From assembly GCA_036897485.1 (NCBI GenBank), contig JAYMTF010000763.1, forward strand, positions 1 to 30,545: 30,545 nt of DNA, read 5' to 3'. The translations under genes were made by a program, and so were the position numbers. The notes under the pieces are model-generated. The model was not told the origin of the DNA, ran no database searches, and worked only from the letters and a program-made list of their open reading frames with translations. Each line of letters begins with the position of its first letter. The stretch's first letter is position 1. This stretch comes from Pelargonium nanum. Lineage: Eukaryota; Streptophyta; Magnoliopsida; Geraniales; Geraniaceae. Below, one piece after another: positions 21,694 through 30,545 of this stretch.

Positions 21694-22457
21694 CTGCTTT
21701 AGCATAGTGCAACACACAAAGCTTTATGTCACGACTCACGGCCCCAAAATGTAATAATGGAAAACACAATTTACCTCTGAGTAAAAGCTAATCACGCTAT
21801 GATGGAAAACTTTGAATTTCAACATAGAATTGGAGAAGGATTGACTAATTTGTGGAATACAAGTAACATGTGTTCTTAATGGAGTAATTCTATCCGAACT
21901 TTACGAATTAGACAAAGTGAGACCATTGGCACTAAAATCTTTTTAAAACTAAAACACATAGGTCATCAGGAACTGATCAATATGGTGATAATTATCATAT
22001 TTTTCTCTTAAAAAACACATAAGAACATGAACCATTACATTACAAGGCTGCGATTATGCAGACCATTTTGCTTCCCACGATTCTCTCCAAATCAAACATT
22101 CAGCAAAAAAATTTATTTCCCTCAAACATAAAAAAATCCATGAAATTCGAATCCATAACCAACAGATCTACCGAAAATGTGGCTTAACTGAACAAGATCT
22201 CAAAAACCCACAAAGCAATACGATTAAAAACACCAGCATTGCGACTAGAATCACATACAGATAGCAAAATTGATGTCCATGAGACCATAAAATCAAGCTG
22301 AAACACCAGCAACCCAGTTGAGAAAACAGATCTGGGTGCAAAATTTCAGGTGTTCTGGAGCGACCCAGAACCGGAATTGCAGGAGAGTGAACGAATTTGG
22401 TACTGAAATTGCAGTAGAAAACGAAAATAGAGATGAAGAAATGATCGAGGGACTTAC
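21694..22457 (-). other. 5'UTR intron of RHM
   Basis: On the minus strand, donor ATT|GTAAGT lies at 22457-22456 and acceptor AAAGCAG ends at 21694, seven bases before the ATG. This 764-nt intron in the leader fits RHM genes of other plants as I recall them, and often supports high expression. Confidence 0.65.
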
Positions 22458-22590
22458 AATAGAGCAGAGAAGAGAGCCTTCGTTGATACAAAAGTGATGT
22501 ATCTTTAGTCTTGACTGAGTAAAAGCGATTTCTCTATGACTTGACGAAGACGACAATGGGAAGATTCACAGAGCAACAGAGAAGAGATCT
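22458..22590 (-). other. 5'UTR exon of RHM
   Basis: A pyrimidine-rich leader (TCTCTTCTCTGCTC) lies between the TATA box and the donor at 22457. The start site is approximate. Confidence 0.5.
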
Positions 22591-22617
22591 GTGAGAAGCT
22601 TGTTGGATTCACTCGGC

Positions 22618-22625
22618 TATTTATA
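22618..22625 (-). promoter_or_regulatory. TATA box of RHM
   Basis: TATAAATA on the minus strand lies about 30 bp upstream of the inferred transcription start and about 160 bp before the 5'UTR donor. Confidence 0.6.
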
Positions 22626-23379
22626 AATATGCTTCTCAAAAATAATTTTTTAAATTTTTAATTAATATATTTATTCGTTTCAAAATATATATAAGTCAAT
22701 CATTTTCTCACATTTACTTAAACAGTCAATTAAAACTTATCACCTGATTTTAATTATTGAAATTAGAGTTTCGTAATTTTTTTATTATTTGTTTGCTCAA
22801 ATTTACGTATTTATAACTTTTAAGGTTATTTAAAAATAATAATATAAAGAACAAACTCATCTCTCAATGTTCTTAAATATGGGCATGACTTGCACAAGTT
22901 ACATAAAACTTTTAATAATCACGCACATTTTAGAAAACTTTTAAGAGAAGTATGACTATTGAATTCGAAAATGGATGCCTTGGAGTTAGCTCATCCTTCA
23001 TGAGCGGAAATGACAGATAATTCGAGGTTTGAATAGGATATAGGGGATTGTTTAAATTTAGTTTTTAAGTTTTAGATTTGGTTTTCTATGTTTATAGCAG
23101 TTTGTGAATGAAGTAACGCATGTGGTAGTTATGTCATCTTATTGTTTGGTAGCTGCAAAAGAGCGAGTCTTGACCTGTCGCACTGCATTTCCAATTTGTT
23201 GCATGCTTATTCTTTATACATCAACAAAAATATTTAATGACTAGCATTATTTTTCGCAACTCAAATTTTATTAACTAAGATTTTGTTAACCACTAATATG
23301 TATTTAGAGAGAGAGAAAAAAAAAACATGCCAATGAATTTATTATTAAGATCACTCTTAAACTGTGTATGTGTCTCTTT

Positions 23380-23406
23380 GTGTGTGTATATATATATATA
23401 TATATT
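23380..23406 (+). repeat. Compound (TG)n(TA)n microsatellite
   Basis: A TGTGTGTG run is followed by about nine TA units. Confidence 0.85.
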
Positions 23407-23454
23407 ACATTATTTGTCTCAAAATAATATTCATTATTTAAAAAAATAAAACAA

Positions 23455-23590
23455 TTTTTTTACTAGTTGATCTACACAAGTAGCTCTCCCCTTTAACCCA
23501 TTGCTTCACCCCATATCGTCGGTAGTGAGATTCGAACTCGAGACCACAAAAAATATTCAAAACGTTTAAACTGCTTAGTCCAACATGCAT
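23455..23590 (-). mobile_element. tRNA-derived SINE, minus strand
   Basis: On the minus strand, A box-like TGTTGGACTAAGCAG (23585-23571) precedes B box CTCGAGTTCGAATCTC (23542-23527), a near match to the GGTTCGANTCC consensus. The body has GGGGAGAGCTACTTGTGTAG, as in the 18333-18482 copy. Confidence 0.6.
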
Positions 23591-23924
23591 TAGTCAAAAT
23601 GAGTCTTTATTTGTTTTCAGTATGTTAGTTATATGTATAATAAGTTATGATATTGAGCATCAATAAGTGTGTTTAAAATCATTAACGTCGGTATTTGTTA
23701 TACTTATTAAGTAATCATATTGATGATTTACTATACAGAAAAATTTCACACTCACCAATATTATTACCCAATTCCATGCCACGTCCATGAGGAGTCTCAA
23801 ACACGAGTCATCTAGCTTGCATTCAAATCTTGGTACCAGTTGGCAAGTGGGCGATGGTGAGTAATCATATATTCATGAGCAAATCACTCTCATTAAAAAA
23901 ATATATATTAAACAAAAATATATT

Positions 23925-24113
23925 AAACTAAAAAATGATTTATCATCATCTTTCACTTTCCTCTTATCTTTGGAATTCGAATCCGGTAGTTTTTCCGGAT
24001 AGTTAGTCTGATATTTGTATCTCGGGTTCACTTTGTACTTTTATTCTAACTATTTTGGTCTTTTAATAAAAGGCACGCTTGTTTATAAAAAAAAAAACTA
24101 AAAAATGATTTAT
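23925..24113 (+). mobile_element. SINE-like retroposon with 19-bp target-site duplication
   Basis: The 19-bp word AAACTAAAAAATGATTTAT is present exactly at 23925-23943 and 24095-24113. The 151-bp insert between them contains TTCGAATCC (B box-like, 23976-23984) and ends in GCACGCTTGTTTATAAAAAAA. A long duplication plus an A tail is the signature of LINE-machinery retroposition. The perfect duplication suggests a fairly recent insertion. No A box was seen at its 5' end, so it may be 5'-truncated or a LINE 3' end. Confidence 0.7.
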
Positions 24114-25129
24114 TATTGTTCACATTACTAGATCTTGGATCTAGCCGTTGTGATTTTGCCACGTAGGTATTATATAAGTGATATCAGAAAGTGGGCCCAG
24201 TGGTGGGTATCTATCATTGAATTCAGCCTTAAATTTTCCAACATACAATTAACATTCTTCACTTCCCTTTCATGTCTTTTTTTATCCAGATGGTAAAAAC
24301 ACAACATATTTAATTGCAAGTAATATATTTTGTATCTATTAATGTGTCAAGTATTAAGACCCAATATATAAATAATAATTTCGTTTAAAAATAAGTGTAT
24401 ATTTATTTTAATATATATTTTTTAAAATTAGTGTTATATGTTTATTTTTCTATTATTATGATAATGCACATGTAATGTAACAAATTTAAAACATATAAAC
24501 TGACTTATTATAAAGACATTATTGGTAATTGATGTATAAAACATCATCATACCTTCTAGATGGAACATTATTAAATTAAAATTTGATGTGATTTTTCATA
24601 AGAAAAGAAATTGTGTTGTGATTAATATACATTGATAATAAGAATAACTTATACGTGTTAAATGAATAAATAAAGATTCAACAACTTGCACGTTACATGG
24701 AATCACATTAATTTCGCGTTTTATTTCATTTTCAAGCCCTTATGATGTCTCTTTATATTAATGCAATTTTAATTGTAATTTTTAAAGGGAGAATATTTAA
24801 TATGTAAGTTTTGTGATAAGCTATCAAAATGTACTAGACCATATTAAATACACACAACTTGTAGTTTAAAGTTGACGTGACATGTGAGACATCATTCTTT
24901 TTTCGTGTGAGAATCATTTGATTTAATTCATATCAAGTTGAGAAAAACATCAAAAACGATAAAACTCATTCAATTAAATACTAATGCATTGCATTTTTTT
25001 GGTCTTGAACCCAAGATTTTAAAGGTTTTATGTTAACCTAAAACAACTTATTGCAAGTTGATCCACATGCTTTAGTGGTTTATTATATTTATTGTAAGAG
25101 ATAATTACTATTTGTAAAAAAAAAAAAAG

Positions 25130-25324
25130 ATAATTACTGAAAACTATCAACACATTTTGCAACAGATTACCCTAATTTTATTTTATAACTTTTGATTACT
25201 CTCAACTACCAAAACTTGATTCCGTCCATCCGAATTGACGGAAAACACCTCTAAAGCAAAAAAAAAAAATTTAGAGTAGTCTGTTGTAAAATGTGTCAAT
25301 TACAGAGTAGTTTTCAGTAATTAT
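25130..25324. mobile_element. MITE with long terminal inverted repeats
   Basis: The left end ATAATTACTGAAAACTA, then CACATTTTGCAACAGATTA, mirrors the right end TAGTCTGTTGTAAAATGTG, then TAGTTTTCAGTAATTAT, over roughly 50 bp with a few mismatches and a short indel. The internal CCGTCC...GACGG words and 195-bp length fit a non-autonomous DNA transposon. It ends about 50 bp before the putative leader of the hydrolase fragment. Confidence 0.7.
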
Positions 25325-25369
25325 ATCATACGGAGTATTTTAATTTGCTAAAACGCACCGTTTCAGTCT

Positions 25370-25420
25370 CTCTCAAAACCCATACATGACTATTTGCCGA
25401 TCAGCGAGTGCCAATTACCG
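25370..25420 (+). other. Possible 5'UTR exon of the hydrolase fragment
   Basis: The short stretch ends in ACCG|GTAAGT, a strong donor. A matching acceptor CCTATTGAAG ends at 25963, three bases before the ATG at 25966. This would give a 543-nt leader intron. It is inferred from splice signals only. Confidence 0.35.
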
Positions 25421-25965
25421 GTAAGTTCCTTTCTCTATCATCTCTTCATTTTCTCTCTTTACGCACATGTCTCTATCTGAACTTTTTTGTTTGGTTGCCC
25501 AGAAAATAACTTGAAAAGCAAAGTGGGTGGAAAATTTAATTTTCCTGCTCATTTTGCTATATGGCTCTTAACATTTTCAAATTGTCGAGCTCTTTTTGGA
25601 ATTAGGAACCAAGCAGATCACACTCCACACCCACTTCTCATTGCCGAATGTGCGTGGGACAAAACAAAAGGAAAATTTAAGTTCTTTGAATTTGGATTGG
25701 TTTCAGAAAATTAAATGAAATTTAAGTCAAATGGGTTGCATAATATTAAATCAAAATTTGAAATTTTTAGGTTCTAATGCATTTCCTGATGCAACATCTA
25801 GTTTTGTTAGTATCAGTATTTTGATGCATTGGTCAAATTAACTGATGGGAAATAAGAGGCTTTTACATATTTTTTTTCTTCTGTTATGTTAATGAAGCTG
25901 AGGCTTCAAAAAATTTAGGTATTGATTTTGTGTTGCTTGTGTTTTTTGTTTTGCCTATTGAAGTT

Positions 25966-26324
25966 ATGTTGAGGCGTGGAAGTAAATCAAAGATGTGGCA
26001 AGGGACACATAATTTTCAGCTGCCAGTTTTGATAGTGTGTTTGGTCATACTTTTCGTGGTCTCAATACTTTTGTTTCTCAATAATGATGGAACACTGAGT
26101 TCTTCAATTGAGTTTCCCGGAAAAAACTAGGTAAGTTTGAGTCTTTTGGGAAATTTCATCCAACTTTAGAGTTTAGAAATGGAACGGAATTGATATGGCA
26201 AATACCGGATTCACCTAATGTAGTTCTCTTTTTTGCTCACGGGTGCAATGGTGGAGCCACTCAGTTTTGGGACAAATCTCCTAGCTGCCCAAAATGCACG
26301 GAGTATGATGGTGAATCAGGCTGA
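25966..26324 (+). pseudogene. Broken alpha/beta-hydrolase family gene fragment
   Basis: The first frame (25966-26130, 54 aa) begins MLRRGSKSKMWQ. It has one hydrophobic segment (residues about 19-38) and ends at TAG right after an A6 run. Immediately downstream another frame (26137-26324) reads FESFGKFHPTLEFRNGTELI, WQIPDSPNVVLFFAHGCNGG, ATQFWDKSPSCPKC. That is the start of a plant membrane-anchored alpha/beta-hydrolase family with an HGCNGG oxyanion-type motif. One missing base in the A tract separates the two frames. Homology ends after SCPKCT with a stop at 26322, and the remaining two-thirds, including the catalytic Ser and His region, is absent. It could be a transcribed remnant if the leader exon is real. 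A sequencing error could explain the frameshift but not the truncation. Confidence 0.68.
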
Positions 26325-26951
26325 AAGCTTGTGTAACAGATGAGTCTCAGATTGTGGATATACTTTGATCATTCATGGAAATGAAAATAGTGTTTGATGT
26401 AAATTTTGAATATTTATTTTACATTTTGGGGAATTACAAAGTGTTTTTTGCTTCTACACACAGATCTTTGCATGGTTGCTCTGCTTAAAAGGTACCATTT
26501 CATTTATATACTCCATCATCTAACATTTTATCTTCACTTTAATCATGTTAAATCTGAACATGTGGTTTCTGTTGGATAAGTAAATGATGCTTATAAATAT
26601 TTTTCATGTGATAACATAATGATCATTAAAAGACTCATTTGCTTCCACGCTGCTACCCTTGTGTCAAAATGATGTTGCCATTTGCTGAACCTACCGAAGT
26701 GGGGTCCTCAGAAGGGTGATTCAGATATGATCATAACCTTCAAGCGTTACTGTTGGTGTTCTTCGTACGTTTTGGTTATACCAGTCGAATTCTTGTTTTA
26801 TCATTTCTTTGAAATGCAGACTTCTGCATAATATAGTGATGGTGTTTTCCCAGTTATATATGTTACTTTGTACTTATATATTACTAAAATTACTTGTTCA
26901 TTTTCTAACACGAGTGCAAACTTGAGTTTTTTTTTTTCCCCGCTCACATGT

Positions 26952-26976
26952 CAAACCCTATGAAATTAAGGGTTTG
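26952..26976. repeat. Inverted pair of telobox motifs
   Basis: CAAACCCT (26952-26959) and AGGGTTTG (26969-26976) form perfect 8-bp arms around 9 nt, and the left arm extends to AAACCCTA. Confidence 0.6.
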
Positions 26977-27338
26977 TTGGACATTCAAATCTCCCTCCGA
27001 TGGGAATTATTTTTTCACTTTCAATTAACTGCATTTAATTTTCTTGGATACCTTATGTCACATTATGTTTGGAGATAACTTTTCTCTTAATTTCTGCTTT
27101 TTCTTGGGTGCCCCTGTAATTTAACGTCAAAGTGTTGTTTTAAAGAATACGCTATAAGAAATGGGGATCACTTTCTTATCTGAACTTGCCTTAAATTTGT
27201 CAACATCACCATTTATAGCCAGAAATGAAAGGCTATGGATCACCATTTGCATGGTCCACCATTAGATGGGTCATTGTGGGGGTTATTGAGAACCTTATTA
27301 TATAATACAAGATGAAGAGTTACAGATATGTCCACCAT

Positions 27339-27365
27339 AAGAATCAATGTTAAGCATTGATTCTT
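27339..27365. repeat. Perfect hairpin, 11-bp arms and 5-nt loop
   Basis: AAGAATCAATG (27339-27349), loop TTAAG, CATTGATTCTT (27355-27365). The tight loop suggests a stable stem if transcribed. The context gives no function. Confidence 0.75.
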
Positions 27366-27550
27366 GAAATTTCTAAACCATAATCATGATATATCCACTT
27401 CCACGAGCTCTAGTTAGACATCAAATTGACCTTCATTATATAAGATGAAGAGTCAAGAGTTAGTCAACACAGGTGAATAGATATTTTTACTTACATATCA
27501 GAATTCTGTGGCTATCAGGGTATGATACATTGATACCAAGGTTTAATACA

Positions 27551-27619
27551 ATGATGATGGCGTTTTTCAGCTGGTAGAACTTTTGCTTTCATCTGAATCG
27601 CATTCATTTCGAGTCCTGA
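27551..27619 (+). ncRNA. tRNA-like or C/D snoRNA-like patch (tentative)
   Basis: Two readings compete. As a decayed tRNA or SINE head it has TTCAGCTGGTAGAAC (27566-27580, A-box/D-arm-like) and TTTCGAGTCC (27607-27616, B-box-like), but the T stem does not pair. As a C/D snoRNA it has ATGATGA (27551-27557) and CTGA at 27593 and 27616, but no clear terminal stem. Neither is secure. Confidence 0.25.
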
Positions 27620-29821
27620 CGATTTAGACTTTAGACCTCTTTCTCTTTCATCAACCCAGCAATATATGTGGTATAATGAAATGGAGACCCTACAGCTGTT
27701 GTATTTCTATTAAACACTCTACAGTCTGGTTGGTTTCTTCAATAAACACGACCATTCAATTACTTATTAAATGACATCTTTTGTTTTCTTTGATTTTCAA
27801 ACAAAATCTTGATTATTTATGACTAGGATTCCTATAGGGGGCTGATCTTGATGGATGTGGCAAACTAATGCAATTACTTCTTAGTATTATGAAAATGAAT
27901 CTCTAAACTTGTATTTGAGCTCTGTTTATTGCTTTTGCATACAGTATTTGTTGCTAATTCATGCCATCTACTTCCATATGCATATTTTGTATCTGGTTTT
28001 CCAAACTAATTCCGATACATTGTGCTCCATTTTTTTTCTTGTTGATAATATATGCCTACTTGTTTGTCTTAGCTTCTTTTGGCTGTGATTGGTTGAAAAT
28101 CCGTTGGGCTTGAATTCTGTAGAGCATGCAGCTGTTCGACTCCTATAATTCTAACCATACAGTACATACGGTAACTTAATCTTCCTCACCAAAACATAGC
28201 ATACAAATTATAAATTTACCCTGAATATGATGCACCTGTTCCTCAATTATAATGAAGAAGGGCAAAGCTCTTAAAATCTTGATAGTACATCGAACCTATA
28301 CTGGAATGTTTGACATATGTCAATGCCATGAATTAAGTCAAGATGAGCTAAGGTTCTATCTTCATGGTGCTGAAATATCACTTACTCCACTCCATAAACT
28401 TGAATTCGTATTTGTATTTGTATCATTTCAGTCTTCTATACAAAGATAGAAAAGCACACCTACAACTTCATGTTTTAGTTTGGATACATATGGGATGAAT
28501 ATTGATATGCCATCATTGTTTATGTAATCATATGATAAACTATCTCAGGTTATGATATTATTCTGTTTCTCGTTTTGTTAATTTGGTTGGTGTGCATTAA
28601 TTTTTTTATGGTCATTCATCACTTCTTTAGCTCTATGAAGACCTTGTTGCTAAAGTTCCTCCACGCGTTGGGTTATAAATGCATCCCAACTGATTAAATC
28701 AATTCACTCGATTGTTGTGTTATTAATAGTTTAGTCATGATTTAGTACCTGGTTTACATGATTTCCTTATCTGTGTTGCTGTTACAGTTTCAGTTTGCTG
28801 CTAGCCTCTGCCTTAAAACTTTGAAACTCATATACTTTTTTTTTTCTCTGCTCCTAAGTTTCATTGTTGAAGTGTTACAAGTGCAGGTTCTTGTCGTTCT
28901 TTCTAGTCACTCTGCAACCAAAAGTCAGAGATAGTGGCTCAGATTCAGAAACCCAAAACTGTTATTTCTTAACCCATGAATCTTTTTTATTCCTTGGTTC
29001 AGTTGTTTTATGTCAGTTCACTGATGTTCTACTACAATTTTCTTGTTCTGGTGATCTAAAGCAAGACCATTTTAAAGCTCAAATGTTTGCTAAATTCTAC
29101 TTCTGTAGCTCTGTGAGAAAATTTCCCTTCTGTTCTGCTCTTGATATGAAGCATAGTTTATGGTTAACTTCAAGCAAAACCTGTTGAGTAGTTGAACAGT
29201 AGGTATATAATATCTAAGAGTACTAAGATTACGAATCAATTTTTTATAATAAATTCTACCAAAAGTGTGACTAGGACATTTAGGACATCTCTTAATGACA
29301 AGAACCATCCTTCATGACTAGTACATCTTAGCATAAATAATTTGGTCCGGGGTAGTAATTAGTATAATTGTTTTGCTTTCTATATCTGCCTCATCACTAT
29401 TGTGGGATTCCTATATCTATATGTCTGGTTATACTTTATTGCTGCATTTATTACTTATTTGGACTATGGTCATTCATTTTATATGATACTTGGCAAGTAT
29501 GCTACTGTTTAGTATACTGGTTTAGACATATGAACTGAGAAAATATGAATCATAGAGATATGAGGCTTAAAATGAACATTGAATCTTATTTCTAAACTGA
29601 GAAAATAAGAACTAAGCATTTAGATCTGAAACATAATATGTTTCTCTGAATATTCTGTAAGATAACACATACAAGCATACCAAAAATAAACAAAAGAAAA
29701 AGAAGAAATTAAAGAAGACAGCACACGTTGAACATGAGATACCAATTGAACACTTAATCCTAAGCAGCACACATTACTAGAACTAGATAATGCCTCAGTA
29801 AACCTAAGAACAACGGTGGTT

Positions 29822-30545
29822 TCAGGCTCGGGGCTTGAGACGGCCTTCATTGGCTTTCTTGAAGAGGCTGGCCTGAGCTGCTGCTGTCTTGTCTGAGCTG
29901 AGGGCTCTCACAAAACTGTCCCTGACCTGCTCTGTTGTGAAAGGAAACCTGTTGTTGACCATGGAGTTCAACAAGGAGGCAGTCCCTTCCCGATAGAGAG
30001 CTCCAAACCCGTCGGTTCTTGTGTTGGAAAGTGCTTGTGGCAAGCTGAGGCTTGACCCAAACCCTGGAAAGCTATGGCCGCCAAATGCACTGCCCAATGT
30101 TCCCCACCAGCCCATAATGCCCCATATGATAGTTGGGTGATTCCTCCAATAACTACAAATAAACAGAAATTAGATAAAACTTACAAATTTATGGTCACAT
30201 TAAGGTGAAACATGCATGCAAGTGTTCACATTTCATTTTTTGTGCCATCAACTTACTTGCATGTGCCAGTGAAGGGGCTATTGGGATCAGGAATGAATGG
30301 AGGTGTGGGTGTGATACCGGGGAAGCCGGGAGTGCTTGGAGTGGTTGGTGGGGTCACAATGACTGGTGTTGGAGGGCTACCACCGCCAGAAGTTGGAGGG
30401 GAGTGGTAGTATCCACCCCCACCACTTGGAGTTGATGGAGTCGGGTTGTGTGATGGTGTTGATGGGGTCGGGTCGTGCGATGGTACTGTTGGAGTAGGGG
30501 TGTAGGATGGTGTTGATGGGGTCGGGTTGTGCGATGGCCCTGATG
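29822..30545 (-). CDS. PDF1: PROTODERMAL FACTOR 1-like proline-rich wall protein (partial)
   Basis: Only the 3' part is in the window. Exon parts are 30545-30257 (open at the window end) and 30152-29822, with donor AA|GTAAGT and acceptor TTTGTAG (104-nt intron). The visible N-terminal part is a proline-rich repeat, PSHNPTPSTP/PSHDPTPSTP with a PSYTPTPT variant, followed by GGGGYYHSPP and a Pro/Thr linker. The conserved C-terminal domain follows: GTCNYWRNHPTIIWGIMGWW, LPQALSNTRTDGFGALYREG, TASLLNSMVNNRFPFTT. This domain matches Arabidopsis PDF1, an extracellular protein made in the epidermal (L1) layer and driven there by L1-box/HD-ZIP IV factors. The signal peptide and promoter lie beyond the window. 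The codon after the proline-rich part keeps frame across the intron, and the gene looks intact. Confidence 0.88.

Larger units (their letters stand above)
22640..25129. other. AT-rich intergenic region with small retroposons
   Basis: No gene was recognised in 2.5 kb. It holds a TG/TA microsatellite (23380-23406), SINE copies (23455-23590 and 23944-24094), a TCP-type GTGGGCCC at 24191-24198, and otherwise AT-rich unique-looking DNA. The left end is presumably the upstream promoter of RHM. Confidence 0.5.
26325..29561. other. Long stretch without a recognised gene
   Basis: I searched by eye for the missing hydrolase C-terminal motifs and for other domains and found none. The longest frames (28252-28449, 28864-29187) have no recognisable content. 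Visible items are an inverted telobox pair (26952-26976), a perfect hairpin (27339-27365), a tRNA/snoRNA-like patch (27551-27619) and a repeated word ATAAGATGAAGAGT/ACAAGATGAAGAGT (about 27307 and 27441). Composition is less AT-rich than the other spacers, which could reflect an old gene body or non-coding transcripts. Confidence 0.45.

Noticed and set aside
27566-27617. A functional tRNA gene
   Set aside because: The A- and B-box words are present, but T-arm and acceptor stems do not pair, so at most it is a decayed tRNA-like head.
29090-29308. Small frames in 28.2-29.3 kb as possible genes
   Set aside because: They have Ser/Phe/Leu-rich random composition, no splice-consistent extension and no recognisable family.
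1-30545. CRISPR arrays, bacterial operons, toxin systems or whole viral elements
   Set aside because: The genes are spliced plant genes. The repeats are eukaryotic SINE/MITE/minisatellite types, and no capsid, integrase or phage-like frames are visible.

Overview
The window is nuclear DNA from a flowering plant. It has spliced genes with short canonical GT..AG introns, AT-rich intergenic DNA, and many small non-autonomous repeats (tRNA-derived SINEs, MITEs, a LINE relic). The MADS protein resembles, from memory, the FARINELLI/AGAMOUS proteins of Lamiales such as Antirrhinum, so an asterid eudicot, probably Lamiales, is my best guess. No database search was possible.

Layout. From 872 to about 9450 (+) lies a complete C-class floral MADS-box gene of the AGAMOUS lineage (246 aa). 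It has a 5'UTR intron, a 4.5 kb regulatory second intron and an intron that splits the stop codon. Convergent to it, 9970-14189 (-), is a complete six-exon GAUT15-type galacturonosyltransferase gene (523 aa). About 5 kb of repeat-rich intergenic DNA follows. At 19568-21686 (-) is a complete two-exon RHM gene (UDP-L-rhamnose synthase, 673 aa), with a 5'UTR intron and a TATA box near 22620. A second repeat-rich spacer holds SINEs, a clear retroposon with a 19-bp target-site duplication, and a MITE. At 25966-26324 (+) is a broken fragment of a plant alpha/beta-hydrolase gene. After 3.5 kb with no gene I could recognise, the 3' half of a PROTODERMAL FACTOR 1-like gene (29822 to beyond the window end, -) closes the window.

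How the genes relate. AG is a floral organ-identity regulator and has no obvious operational link to its neighbours. GAUT15 and RHM both serve pectin synthesis: the GAUT family makes homogalacturonan, and RHM supplies UDP-rhamnose for rhamnogalacturonan. PDF1-like proteins are proline-rich epidermal wall proteins. Three cell-wall genes are therefore close together, which may be chance.

The most interesting material is non-coding and lies in AG intron 1536-6015. It holds a paired CCAATCA module bracketing a perfect 17-bp palindrome, a LEAFY-like site beside a GA-rich tract, and four same-direction telobox motifs, two of them copied by a 189-bp tandem duplication. I found no evidence of a wholly new gene system.
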